Notes: generated from the sequence alone by a model not told the origin. A stretch of DNA of 20,262 nt from Actinosomnolentus pattersoniae (SeqCode) (GCA_013817655.1 JACDCJ010000014.1:1-20262), one strand, 5' to 3'; positions 7,801 through 14,663 are shown, numbered from the stretch's first letter. Made by a program: numbers and translations.

Positions 7801-7907
7801 CGGTGGCCGATCTGCACGAGCCGGGCAAGCGAGGCGCCCTTGCCGCCGATGCGCGAGGGCTCCGGGGCCGCGGCGGCGAGGGATTCCGCGTAGGGCGCGG
7901 CGCGCAT
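4824..7907 (-). CDS. ATP-grasp plus phosphohistidine-domain PEP-synthase-like phosphotransferase with unusual C-terminus
   Basis: About 1,027 residues from ATG 7907. The N-terminal third is a PPDK/PEP-synthase ATP-grasp domain (PF01326): GGKGASLARL, VIVRSSATSEDTAG, FAGIYESY, GVVIQRFLEADRSGVMFTR and QDVEWVLWRGAVHLVQSRPIT. A mobile domain follows with VTDVGGMICHAAIVSREL, the phosphoacceptor being His369. The canonical PEP synthase TIM barrel with its C-terminal catalytic motifs is not seen. Instead there are about 600 mostly helical residues ending with RLVLEVERRF and PGDVFFLQAPEL, the element also present in the protein at 2019-3098. The reaction is inferred as ATP-dependent phosphorylation of an unknown acceptor via His. 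An in-frame TTG at 7943 adds 12 residues; a good AGGAGGT lies 14 bases before it, so the longer form is possible. The acidic tail EDDYY is odd. Confidence 0.8.
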   Translation of the reverse strand: MRAAPYAESLAAAAPEPSRIGGKGASLARLVQIGHRVPPGLVVTVDAFLATIRALGVAPRLRALEDAVARGAAPPAEGAAVQLALLEGRLPEAVIGPIRRLMDELRLWKDNPAGVIVRSSATSEDTAGHSFAGIYESYPIRRPEDLEPAIRRVWASAFSPRALAYVRERGLGRLPAIGVVIQRFLEADRSGVMFTRFPDPAGAPKILIEHVDGGCEKLVRGEVSPERLWLDPLEAGPEQVTGPLALSHARSLARLASDVERLFGSPQDVEWVLWRGAVHLVQSRPITTAYPPVTPPRADRSTGVAALLRGVGASPGIGSGEVHLAFNIEHALALAPGKVLVTPMTNPDMVVAMRNSSAIVTDVGGMICHAAIVSRELGLPCVVGTERATSELSDGQLVTVDGWDGAVYPGARAVDGPAATRPVEWPALWNEWEEVAGRPDVVPMVWTADALEATPPGHDAVVLVPDVDLRADPLGLWCDLEGMSADGRAAVLDRYVHRLSGILDARPVSRLFVRPPDGLLEEDLAEAIGRAGDERIRASMDRDGRPGGTSSDGASREEMPISLAAPLAAGRAASDAALGGVDESIARAVETITFFGHRPAVRVCSMPEPGRREAWWMLLPEYARYHREHGTAVETGAFEWLEVRPEVVISPLLKSLVQPGFEMVPRIMGFRDMAPLHTKWVRCRYHFRSDRFAEVWEAIVRATWDRAYMADLMRRVRASYDRLAEVLLLFPAEGRGMEDLSGDRVIALITSWWPRWVEFFALCWFIQAQGDDVLYPFVAETVRANLARVGDPPEGMSWPPVTDLVAPTTPVMSAEYMSSVGRLRDLLEEAGLVTPEEALRALDAGEAPDLAAMIDRHLAEWKWMRDRDLLFEPWDTPKRVIATALQTRPHSVPDYGENLRRNLLALAFHVDLAGPSGRATGLNHAGRFLHDLNVERENHHVLWLKFSYPLRRLVLEVERRFIAAGGPEPGDVFFLQAPELIDAIRMLPGPLPDALLAQARNRRAGYRAEARLTPLEESEPIDEDDYY

Positions 7908-8085
7908 GGCGGCATCTGAGCACGCTCGCCGATAGCAGGTCAATGCCCTGCCGCCTCACCTCCTCGAGGGGGCGCCGCCCGAGGGGCGATACGGACCGCT
8001 CTCAGGCTTGACGAGCGGCGAACCCGATGCTGGAGTGAGCAGGAACCCCCATGGCGCCCGCGACAGAGAGGGGAACACACCGGCC
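7908..8085. promoter_or_regulatory. Divergent intergenic region with a weak plus-strand promoter candidate
   Basis: This gap separates the divergent ATP-grasp and TolB-type genes and must hold both promoters if they are transcribed separately. On the plus strand TTGACG at 8008-8013 is followed after 17 bases by TGGAGT (8031-8036), which matches only three of six positions of a -10 box. A minus-strand AGGAGGT near 7958-7964 may serve the TTG at 7943. A CCTCGAGG palindrome and GC-rich runs lie near 7962-7990. No convincing minus-strand promoter was found. Confidence 0.3.
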
Positions 8086-9218
8086 GTGCCCAAGGTTCGG
8101 CTGCTCGCCGGAGCCCTGCTCGGGATCGGACTGCTTTCGCTCCCCCTCGACGCCGCCTCCGCCGCCTTCCCCAGCTCGAGCGGCCTGATCACGTTCGCGA
8201 GCAAGCGGGATGGCAACTGGGAGATCTATACGGCGAACCCGGACGGCACAGGGCAGATCAACATCACGAACGTGCGCGGCGTCGATGCCCATCCGGCATG
8301 GTCCCCGGATGGCACCACGATCGTGTTCGCGAGCGTCCGGAGCGCTCCCAACGAGATCTACACGATGAACCCGGACGGAAGCGAGGTGGAGCGGGTCACG
8401 GTCAACGACAAGCTCGACTCCGAGCCCGTCTGGTCGCCGGACGCTTCCATGATCGCCTTCCGGGCGACTTCGACATATTTCGGATGGCGCCGGATGGGAC
8501 CGGGGTCATGCCCCTCACGAGCAATCGCGACGCCGACACCGAGCCGGCGTGGTCCCCTGACGGGACGAAGATCGCCTTCGTGTCCGAACGCGACGGCAAC
8601 ACGGAGATCTACACGATGGAGGCGGACGGCACCGACCTACTTCGCCTGACCTCCACGCCCGAAGAAGAACGGATGCCCGACTGGGCGCCGGTTCCATCGG
8701 CGAACGTAACGGTGACGGCCACCGACAACGCCTTCACCCCGGGCTCGGTGACGGCACGCCCGGGAGATCGCGTGCGGTGGCGCTTTGCGGGACCGAGCGT
8801 CCACACCGCCACCGACCGCACGGGGATGGGCCTCTTCGGATCCGGAAGCGTGCCGCCGGGAGGCTCCTACGCCTTCGCGTTCGTCTCGGCCGGGTCCTAT
8901 CCGTACGCCTGCCTGCTCCACTCCGAGATGCGTGGGGCGATCGAGATCGCGGTACTCGCGCGGCCGGGGAGCGGCGGACAATCCACCGAGTTCACGATCA
9001 CGTGGGCGGATACGGCGGCGCCGACGCGATTCGTCTACGACGTTCAGCTCAAGCGACCGGAATCCACGTTCATTGATTGGATGACCGGGGAGTCGGCCGG
9101 CGCGGCAACCTTCGTCGCAGACGCCGGGCGGGGAGCCTACGTCTTCCGCGCTCGGCTGCGAAACGCCGGCGGCGACGCATCGGACTACCCGCGCGGAACG
9201 TCCATCCAGGTGCGGTGA
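8086..9218 (+). pseudogene. Secreted TolB-like propeller / cupredoxin / Fn3-like protein, broken by a frameshift
   Basis: The gene starts at GTG 8086 with AGAGAGGGGA upstream and a signal peptide ending near LDAASAAF. Four TolB/WD40-like repeats follow (pattern IAF-x-S-x-RDG-x-x-EIY-x-M-x-PDG, then PAWSPDG). In the third repeat the frame changes: the first frame reads SMIAFR up to 8463 and the second continues GDFDIFRMAPDGTG from 8463. Compared with sister repeats about five residues are missing, so a deletion of about 13 or 16 bases explains the shift. The second frame then encodes a cupredoxin domain (8700-8960) with the type-1 copper ligands His in SVHTATD and Cys, His, Met in YACLLHSEM. 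An Fn3-like beta domain follows to the TGA at 9218. Either a recent pseudogene or an assembly error; if intact it would be an exported copper protein. Downstream sits a triplicated stop-codon repeat. Confidence 0.8.
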
Positions 9219-9260
9219 AGGCCGGGGTGCGCTGAAGGCCGTATGCGCTGAAAGGCCGGG
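9211..9260 (+). repeat. Three tandem copies of a 16-17 base repeat spanning the stop codon
   Basis: Units 9211-9227, 9228-9243 and 9244-9260 share the core TGCGSTGA(A)AGGCCG. The first copy includes the TGA stop at 9216-9218 of the cupredoxin gene, so each unit carries its own copy of the stop. Copies differ at one to three positions. It looks like a small slippage duplication; no hairpin typical of a terminator was seen within it. Confidence 0.75.
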
Positions 9261-9282
9261 CCGACGGAAGGCGCGGCCGAAC

Positions 9283-11199
9283 TCAGCCGCTGTTCGGCTC
9301 GGTGACGGTGACTAGCTGATCGCCGCGCAAGTCCCTCATCACCTGGCGTCTTCCCGAGGGCCAGTCGACGATCAGCCTGGACACGCGTCGAGCGGATCCC
9401 AGGCCGAAGTGCACGACGGTGTCGCTGCCCGTCCCGAGACTCGCCCCGCAAAGCACCGGACGCGTCATCCGGCCCCCCGCCACCACGATGGTGAGCCGGG
9501 CGCCACATCCGTCGCGGTTGCTCAGCCGCCCAACCAGATCGACTTCCAGCCAGTGGAGGCCGGACATCGGGGTCGCGTTCCGGTACAAGCTTGGGCTTCC
9601 ACCCTGGTTCAGCTCATAGATGTCGATGCGGCCATCACGGTCATAGTCACCGAATGCGACGCCGCGCGTGATCGAGGGATCCGTCATCCCGCTGGGGGCG
9701 CTCAGGTCGAGGAACGAACCGTCCCCCGAGTTCACGAACAACTGGTTGGGCTGATCTATGGAGCTGCCCAGGGAACCGGCCGCGACGTACAGATCCTCCC
9801 ATCCGTCGAGATTGAAGTCGTAGAAGCCAAGGCCCCAGGTGATGGACGACCTTCCCGCATGCTGAAAGACGCGCTCCGCGCGTGCGCTGGTGGCTACGTC
9901 CGCGAAGGTGCCGTCCCCGTTGTTCCGGGCCAGCACGTTGCCGGCCACGTCGGAGAGGGCGAAGTCGAGGTCCATGTCGCGGTCGTAGTCGCCCACCGCG
10001 ATCCCCATCGTGTTGACCTCGAACACGGTGCCGGACTCGGCGCTCACGTCCGTGAAGGTCCACGAGTCCCCGGGGCCGGGACCGTCGTTCCGCCAGAGGT
10101 GATTCCCGTCCCGGTCCGGCCCGAAGTAATCGTTCCCCAGGTACAGGTCCTGGTCTCCGTCGCCGTCGTAGTCGAACCAGGTCGCCTGGAACCCCGTGCC
10201 ATCGGTCGCCGAGGCCGGAAGGAGCTCGGTCCGATCGGTGAACGTGCCGTCCCCCTCGTTGTGGTACAGCCAGTCCGGCTGGGGATCCGCCGGTTCACCG
10301 CAGATGACGTGATCCGTGACATACAGGTCGAGATAGCCGTCCGAATCGTAGTCTCCCCAGTTTGCCGAGCTTCCGGCGGTCGCCGGTGCGATTCCGGCGG
10401 CGGCCGCCACGTCGACGAACCGGCCGCTTCCGTCGTTCCGGTAGAGATGGTTGGCCTGCGAGTAGCTGACCACGAACAGGTCCTGGTCACCGTCGTTGTC
10501 GTAGTCGGCGAAGACCGCGCTCAGGTCCTCGGGGGTGTCTGCCGCGATCCCTCGTGCGCTCGCCTCGTCCACGAAGCTCCCGGCGCCATCGTTCACCCAC
10601 AGCCGGGCCGTTTCCCCGCGGACGGGGACGAACAGGTCGAGGTCGGCGTCCGCGTCGATGTCCCCCCAGGCGGCGCCGGCCGTCTTCATGCCGCACTGAG
10701 AGGGGGGAAGCGACGTCTCCAGCCCGACAGCCTCGGTAACGTCTTCGAACAGCGGGACCAGGGCCTCCGGCGCTGTGACCTCGAGCCGGAGCTGGTCCCC
10801 GATCGGGTCACCCCGCACGAGGGGAACCACGTGGAACGGGCCTATGCCGTCGAACCATTGGGACGGCGGCACCTCCACGTCCAGGAAGGTCGTCTCCCCG
10901 GGCGGGAAAGTCGCCTTCCAGGTGCGGAACGCGACGGGGTCTTCCCCCGCCCCCGAAGGCTCCAGCTGAAGGATCACACTGAGGGAGACTGGCTCTGGGT
11001 CAGGGTTGTATGCGGCCGCCCGGAACTCGAAGGAGCGCCCCTGAGGAAGGGAGGTCGGGCCGGTTGGCGTGAGCGTCACGGTAACACCGGTGGGGGCGCC
11101 GGTGGACGAGGATCCGGGCGAAGACATGAGCAGCGGAATGACCGCCGCGAGCGTCGCCGCTCGGAGACCGATCCCGTCCCCCCCTCGCGGCTCCCTCAC
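9283..11199 (-). CDS. Secreted FG-GAP/VCBS seven-repeat propeller protein with C-terminal ASPIC/UnbV domain
   Basis: A 638-residue protein of the CRTAC1/ASPIC type. A signal peptide (about 1-33) is followed by an immunoglobulin-like beta domain (about 38-143). Seven FG-GAP repeats come next, each with a calcium-loop motif: DIDADADLDL (180), DYDNDGDQDL (232), DYDSDGYLDL (283), DYDGDGDQDL (343), DYDRDMDLDF (404), DFNLDGWEDL (461) and DYDRDGRIDI (518). This predicts a seven-bladed propeller. The C-terminal 90 residues (NRDGCGARLTI, VHFGLGSARRVSRLIVDWPSG) match the ASPIC/UnbV domain (PF07593). Members are exported, often as surface or adhesion proteins, but no enzymatic function is established. 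The GTG start overlaps the TGA of the acyl carrier protein gene (GTGA at 11196-11199), so translation is coupled. It is convergent with the cupredoxin gene. Confidence 0.88.
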   Translation of the reverse strand: MREPRGGDGIGLRAATLAAVIPLLMSSPGSSSTGAPTGVTVTLTPTGPTSLPQGRSFEFRAAAYNPDPEPVSLSVILQLEPSGAGEDPVAFRTWKATFPPGETTFLDVEVPPSQWFDGIGPFHVVPLVRGDPIGDQLRLEVTAPEALVPLFEDVTEAVGLETSLPPSQCGMKTAGAAWGDIDADADLDLFVPVRGETARLWVNDGAGSFVDEASARGIAADTPEDLSAVFADYDNDGDQDLFVVSYSQANHLYRNDGSGRFVDVAAAAGIAPATAGSSANWGDYDSDGYLDLYVTDHVICGEPADPQPDWLYHNEGDGTFTDRTELLPASATDGTGFQATWFDYDGDGDQDLYLGNDYFGPDRDGNHLWRNDGPGPGDSWTFTDVSAESGTVFEVNTMGIAVGDYDRDMDLDFALSDVAGNVLARNNGDGTFADVATSARAERVFQHAGRSSITWGLGFYDFNLDGWEDLYVAAGSLGSSIDQPNQLFVNSGDGSFLDLSAPSGMTDPSITRGVAFGDYDRDGRIDIYELNQGGSPSLYRNATPMSGLHWLEVDLVGRLSNRDGCGARLTIVVAGGRMTRPVLCGASLGTGSDTVVHFGLGSARRVSRLIVDWPSGRRQVMRDLRGDQLVTVTEPNSG

Positions 11200-11471
11200 G
11201 ACCTCACCGTACCCGGTCGTTTCGATTCCACGAACGCGGCCAGCGACCGCAGGGACGTGAAGTTCTCATCCACGACATCGTCCGCGTCCATCTTGATCGC
11301 GTAGCGCTCCTCGAGGAATTCGAGGAGCTCCATCAATCCGAGGGAGTCCAGAAGGCCGGAGAGAAGGGGGACGTCCTCGGCAAGTCCGGCGCTCTCGGCT
11401 CCGAGGACCTCGTCCACCAAGAAGGCCCGAACCTCGGCTTCGATGTCCGGCTGTTCCACGTTTCGCCCCAT
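11196..11471 (-). CDS. Acyl carrier protein
   Basis: About 91 residues from ATG 11471; a GTG at 11489 would add six residues, but only the ATG has purine-rich GGGAG and GAGG just upstream. The helical core contains LLSGLLDSLGLMELLEFLEERYAIKM, with the serine of DSLG in the position that carries 4'-phosphopantetheine in acyl and peptidyl carrier proteins. FTSLRSLAAFV forms the usual last helix. It differs from the fatty-acid-synthesis AcpP, where DSL is followed by D-x-VELVM, and so is likely a specialised carrier. In exosortase/EPS loci a similar carrier accompanies an AMP-forming acyl-CoA ligase and two hydrolases; the hydrolases are found 2.2 kb away, while a ligase is not in this window. 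The downstream FG-GAP gene overlaps it by 4 bases. Confidence 0.85.
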   Translation of the reverse strand: MGRNVEQPDIEAEVRAFLVDEVLGAESAGLAEDVPLLSGLLDSLGLMELLEFLEERYAIKMDADDVVDENFTSLRSLAAFVESKRPGTVRS

Positions 11472-11521
11472 CGACCTCGGCTCCCGCACTGACTATGCCA
11501 CAGTCACGGCGGTCCCCACCC

Positions 11522-11550
11522 TTGACAGGGCGAAGGATGCGTGCGACAAC
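11522..11550 (+). promoter_or_regulatory. Putative sigma-70-type promoter of the six-repeat TolB-like gene
   Basis: A perfect TTGACA (11522-11527) is followed after 17 bases by GACAAC (11545-11550), which matches the -10 consensus at three positions. Transcription would begin near 11557, downstream of the two in-frame ATG codons (11495, 11537) and upstream of the TTG at 11573. This supports the TTG as true start. Prediction by eye only. Confidence 0.45.
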
Positions 11551-11571
11551 GTACCTCTATCTGGGAGGTAC
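11551..11571. promoter_or_regulatory. Inverted repeat over the transcription start and ribosome binding site
   Basis: GTACCTC (11551-11557) and GAGGTAC (11565-11571) form a perfect 7-base dyad around the seven-base spacer TATCTGG. It lies directly after the predicted promoter and includes GGGAGG, the ribosome binding site of the TTG start at 11573. It may be an operator for a dimeric repressor, or an mRNA hairpin that hides the ribosome binding site. Confidence 0.4.
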
Positions 11572-11572
11572 C

Positions 11573-12469
11573 TTGTCTGGATCTCGGCGGTTCGCATACA
11601 TCCTTTCCATCTGTCTTCTCGGCTTGTCGGCATCGTACGGATTCGGTGGGACCATGGCCTTCGGCGCCACCGACGCGGGCGGCGGGAAGCTGGCATTCGC
11701 GAGCGATCGCGATGGGGACAACGAGCTGTACTCGATGAAGGCGGACGGATCGCTTCAGACGCGCCTCACCGACAACGTCGTCAACGATTCGCGCCCGGCC
11801 TGGTCGCCAGACGGACGCAGGCTCGCATACGACAGCAGCCCGGGCATCTGGGTCCTCTACGCGAAAGACGGAAGGACTCGAATGCTCACCGGAGGGAACG
11901 ATTCGGATCCAACCTGGTCTCCGGACGGGAGCAAGGTCGCGTTCGCCCGATGCTGCCCCGGTGGCTGGGCGGAGATCTTCGTGGTCAACTCCGACGGCAG
12001 TGGCGCGGTTCGGTTGACGCACAACGTTTCAGTCGACGGGGCACCCGCCTGGTCGCCCGACGGCACGAGGATCGCGTTCCTGAGCCTCCGAGATGGAGAC
12101 GCCGAGATCTTTCTCATGAACCCGGACGGCACGGATCAGACGCAGTTGACCTTCAACGACGTCGTGGACGGCGCGCCCGCCTGGTCCCCGGACGGATCTC
12201 AGATCGCGTTCTGCCGCCACTGGGATCGTGGCGACTTCGAGATCTTCCGCATGAACGCGGACGGCGCCGAGGAGACAAACCTCACCAACGATCCGGCCGG
12301 CCACGAGTATCACCCGACCTGGTCGCCGGACGGCGCCAAGATCGCGTTCGAGTCGACGCGGGACGGGAATTCCGAGATCTACGTCATGGAGGCGGACGGG
12401 AGCGCTCAAACGAACATCTCCAACAACGCCGCCACCGAGACGTTTCCGAGCTGGAGACCGGCGGGCTGA
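11573..12469 (+). CDS. Secreted TolB-like six-repeat beta-propeller protein
   Basis: About 298 residues from TTG 11573. The frame is open from ATG 11495, but TTG 11573 has GGGAGG four bases upstream, gives a standard signal peptide (SGSRRF then AYILSICLLGLSASYGF) and lies after the likely promoter. Six repeats of about 44 residues follow, each with (I/V/L)AF-x-S-x-RDG-x-x-EI(Y/F)-x-M-x-(P/A)DG-x-x-x-x-x-LT and ending in P-(A/T)-WSPDG (last copy PSWRPAG). This is the WD40-like PD40/TolB repeat (PF07676), and six copies make one complete propeller. No other domain is attached. TolB of Gram-negatives works in the periplasm with Pal; this protein is only repeat-related and probably a secreted or surface binding protein. 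The fifth repeat, with IAFCRHWDRGDFEIFRM, is the closest relative of the damaged repeat in the 8086 gene. Confidence 0.85.
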   Translation: MSGSRRFAYILSICLLGLSASYGFGGTMAFGATDAGGGKLAFASDRDGDNELYSMKADGSLQTRLTDNVVNDSRPAWSPDGRRLAYDSSPGIWVLYAKDGRTRMLTGGNDSDPTWSPDGSKVAFARCCPGGWAEIFVVNSDGSGAVRLTHNVSVDGAPAWSPDGTRIAFLSLRDGDAEIFLMNPDGTDQTQLTFNDVVDGAPAWSPDGSQIAFCRHWDRGDFEIFRMNADGAEETNLTNDPAGHEYHPTWSPDGAKIAFESTRDGNSEIYVMEADGSAQTNISNNAATETFPSWRPAG

Positions 12470-12534
12470 GGCCGGAAAGGTCGGGGATCGGCGAGTCGGC
12501 CCCCTCACCGCTCGGATCAAGGACGACGAGATCG

Positions 12535-13704
12535 ATGCGGGGGATCGTTCGAGGCGGCGCAGCGGCGCTCGTGGCGATGACCGTGATGACACCGGCGGAT
12601 GCTGCGCCGGCTCCGACGCCCTCGGCAAGCCTCTCCTCCGGGAGGCCCTGCCGGACCGACTGGTTCGTCGTTCCCAGCCCTGAGCTAGGAGAAGGCGGAG
12701 AGTTGCACGGGGTTTCGACCTTGAGCGGGCGCGAAGCGTGGGCGGTTGGAGCTACCGTGAGAGGACTGGTCGAGGAGACGCTGATCCAGCACTGGGATGG
12801 GCGCGAATGGACGATCGTACCCAGCCCGAACGTGAATGGGAACGGGATGCTCCATGCCGTCGAGGCAATTGCGGCGGACGACGTGTGGGCTGTGGGCAGC
12901 TACGAGATGGGCAGCCTCAAGGATCAGGGGCTGATCGTGCACTGGGACGGAAGCACGTGGAGCGTGGTCTCCTCCCCGGCAACGGCCGAGAACACCCGGC
13001 TGTACGCGGTCGATTCAACTTCGCCGGAGGACGTGTGGGTGGTCGGCACTGCGAAGAAGAAGGTCGTCATCGAGCACTGGGATGGGATTCGCTGGACGCT
13101 CGTCCCGAGCCCGAGCGTCGGAGAGCACAACTCTCTGCACAGCGTAGTGGCGATTTCACCTGACGAGGCCTGGGCGGTCGGCCACTACCACGTCGACGGC
13201 TCGACGTACCGCACCCTCGTCGAACGGTGGGACGGGAGCGAATGGACGGTCGTGCCCAGTCCCAACAGCTCCGACACGGCGACCGGGCTCCTGTTCTGGG
13301 CAGCCTCCGTCTCGGTCGACGACATCTGGGCGGTGGGATGGAGCTACGACTCGGAGGGCGTCGCCCGCACCCTCATCGAGCGGTGGGACGGTGAGGCGTG
13401 GACCCTCGTGCCAAGCCCTAATGAGGGCACGCTCGGGAACTTCCTGTACGGGGTGGCCGCCCACGCCAATGGGCAGGTCTGGGCGGTCGGGTACTCGGAG
13501 CGGGCCGGAGCCGCTCCCCGCGCGCTGATGCAGCAATGGGACGGTGCCGCTTGGACCCTCGAACGGCCGCCAACCGGCCCCCGTCCGAGTGCGCTGTTCG
13601 GGGTCACGGCAGGACTGGACGGCTTCTGGGCCGTGGGCCACAAGTCCGATGCCAGGATGGGGTCACTGGCCCATCCGCTCGTTCAGCGCCTCTGTCCGCC
13701 GTAG
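12535..13704 (+). CDS. Secreted seven-repeat 'WAVG/HWDG' beta-propeller protein
   Basis: 389 residues from ATG 12535 with AAGGA upstream. A signal peptide (ALVAMTVMTPADA) is followed by seven repeats of about 50 residues. Each has (D/E)-x-WAVG, then a hydrophobic strand leading to L-I-x-x-WDG-x-x-W-x-x-VPSPN. There are seven WAVG-type cores (one reads WVVG). The N-terminal TDWFVVPSPE supplies the W-x-VPSP strand of the last blade (which ends LVQRLCPP), so ring closure of a seven-bladed propeller is likely. The only cysteines I see in the mature protein are near the two ends (RPCRTDW and QRLCPP), placed to form a closing disulfide. Function is unknown; similar repeats occur in exported proteins of soil bacteria. 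The gene follows the TolB-like gene by 65 bases and may share its mRNA. The frame is open upstream to 11443, but that part is antisense or out of frame to real genes. Confidence 0.78.
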   Translation: MRGIVRGGAAALVAMTVMTPADAAPAPTPSASLSSGRPCRTDWFVVPSPELGEGGELHGVSTLSGREAWAVGATVRGLVEETLIQHWDGREWTIVPSPNVNGNGMLHAVEAIAADDVWAVGSYEMGSLKDQGLIVHWDGSTWSVVSSPATAENTRLYAVDSTSPEDVWVVGTAKKKVVIEHWDGIRWTLVPSPSVGEHNSLHSVVAISPDEAWAVGHYHVDGSTYRTLVERWDGSEWTVVPSPNSSDTATGLLFWAASVSVDDIWAVGWSYDSEGVARTLIERWDGEAWTLVPSPNEGTLGNFLYGVAAHANGQVWAVGYSERAGAAPRALMQQWDGAAWTLERPPTGPRPSALFGVTAGLDGFWAVGHKSDARMGSLAHPLVQRLCPP

Positions 13705-13715
13705 CGGCTTCGGCC

Positions 13716-14663
13716 ATGACGGTGAACACCGCCTTGTTGCAGTCTCTCGGCTCGTACGAGGACATTGGATCGGGCCTCGCCGAGCGGTTCCTGACACCTC
13801 TCCTGGGAGGGGGGCAGAGTGTCGCTGTCCTCTCCAGGCCGCTCGGGCAAGCACGCCAAACCGGCTGGGTGCTCTGCCACTCCTTCGGCGCGGAGCAGAT
13901 CAACCTGCAGCCGCTGGAGGTCATGACCGCTCGGCTCCTCGCGGCGCGCGGATTCGCGGTCCTTCGGTTCCACTCTCAGGGCTACGGCGACAGCGAGTGG
14001 CCGACGGGCCGGTCCGACACCGGGTCACACGTGCGCGACGCCGTGGACGCCGCCGAGGTCCTGCTGGAGACGACGGACGTGTCGGGGTTCGGCTTCATCG
14101 GCGGAAGGTTCGGCGGAGCGGTGGCGGCGCTAGCCGGCGATCTCCGTGGGGCTCGAGCGATCGGGATGTGGAATCCGGTCCTCGATGGCGGCCGGTACAT
14201 TCGCGCGCTCGTGAGGCTGTCGCTCGTGACCGAGATGGCCGGGCGGGGAAGGCCACGGACGACCGCCCGGCATCCCCGCCGCGACCTCCGAGAGCGTGGC
14301 CAGTTGGAGATCGACGGTTTTCCGATCAGTCGGGAAGTGTTCCAGAACATCACCGACCTCGACCTCGTCCGATCGCTCTCCCGGTTTTCCGGGGAGAGCC
14401 TCGTCGCTCAGGTGTCGCCAACCGCCAGCATCCGCCCGGACGTCGAACGCCTCATCGACCGACTGGCCGAGCTGGGCGGGCGTTGCACCACGGAACTGAT
14501 CCCCGATCCCGAAGCTCGCACGTTCGGACGACCGCGATACCGAACGTCCGCGTCCGGACGAAAGACCGACACTCAGGCGACACTGAGCTCTCGGCTCGCG
14601 CTGACGACTCTGAGATGGTGCCTGGCCGCCGACGAGCGCCTCTCCTCGGGGGCCTCCGCATGA
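13716..14663 (+). CDS. Alpha/beta hydrolase resembling exosortase-A-associated hydrolase type 2, without nucleophile serine
   Basis: 315 residues from ATG 13716, 11 bases after the propeller gene. Fold markers are GWVLCHSFGAEQINLQ (50-65), GFAVLRFHSQGYGDSE (79-94; the F-x-x-x-G-x-GDS segment of the family) and the elbow FGFIGGRFGGAVAAL (125-139). The elbow reads G-G-R-F-G where a catalytic hydrolase has G-x-S-x-G. The type 2 hydrolase of exosortase A loci likewise has a G-L-R-L-G elbow, as I recall, so the match supports that family and suggests a non-classical or non-catalytic role. The gene overlaps the next hydrolase by ATGA (14660-14663), as in the known hydrolase pair. No signal peptide, so cytoplasmic. 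A possible alternative start is GTG 13722. Confidence 0.72.
   Translation: MTVNTALLQSLGSYEDIGSGLAERFLTPLLGGGQSVAVLSRPLGQARQTGWVLCHSFGAEQINLQPLEVMTARLLAARGFAVLRFHSQGYGDSEWPTGRSDTGSHVRDAVDAAEVLLETTDVSGFGFIGGRFGGAVAALAGDLRGARAIGMWNPVLDGGRYIRALVRLSLVTEMAGRGRPRTTARHPRRDLRERGQLEIDGFPISREVFQNITDLDLVRSLSRFSGESLVAQVSPTASIRPDVERLIDRLAELGGRCTTELIPDPEARTFGRPRYRTSASGRKTDTQATLSSRLALTTLRWCLAADERLSSGASA

Noticed and set aside
9250..9292. Possible transcription terminator between the convergent cupredoxin and FG-GAP genes
   Set aside because: Only a short GC stem (GCGGC with GCCGC) is seen, without a T run, and it extends into the coding end of the FG-GAP gene.
9409..11304. Open frame of 631 codons on the plus strand
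   Set aside because: Antisense to the FG-GAP/ASPIC gene; its valine- and glutamate-rich repeats mirror the Asp-rich calcium loops on the other strand.
11443..12534. N-terminal extension of the seven-repeat propeller gene
   Set aside because: The frame is open but overlaps the acyl carrier gene end and the whole TolB-like gene in other frames. A signal peptide begins at ATG 12535.
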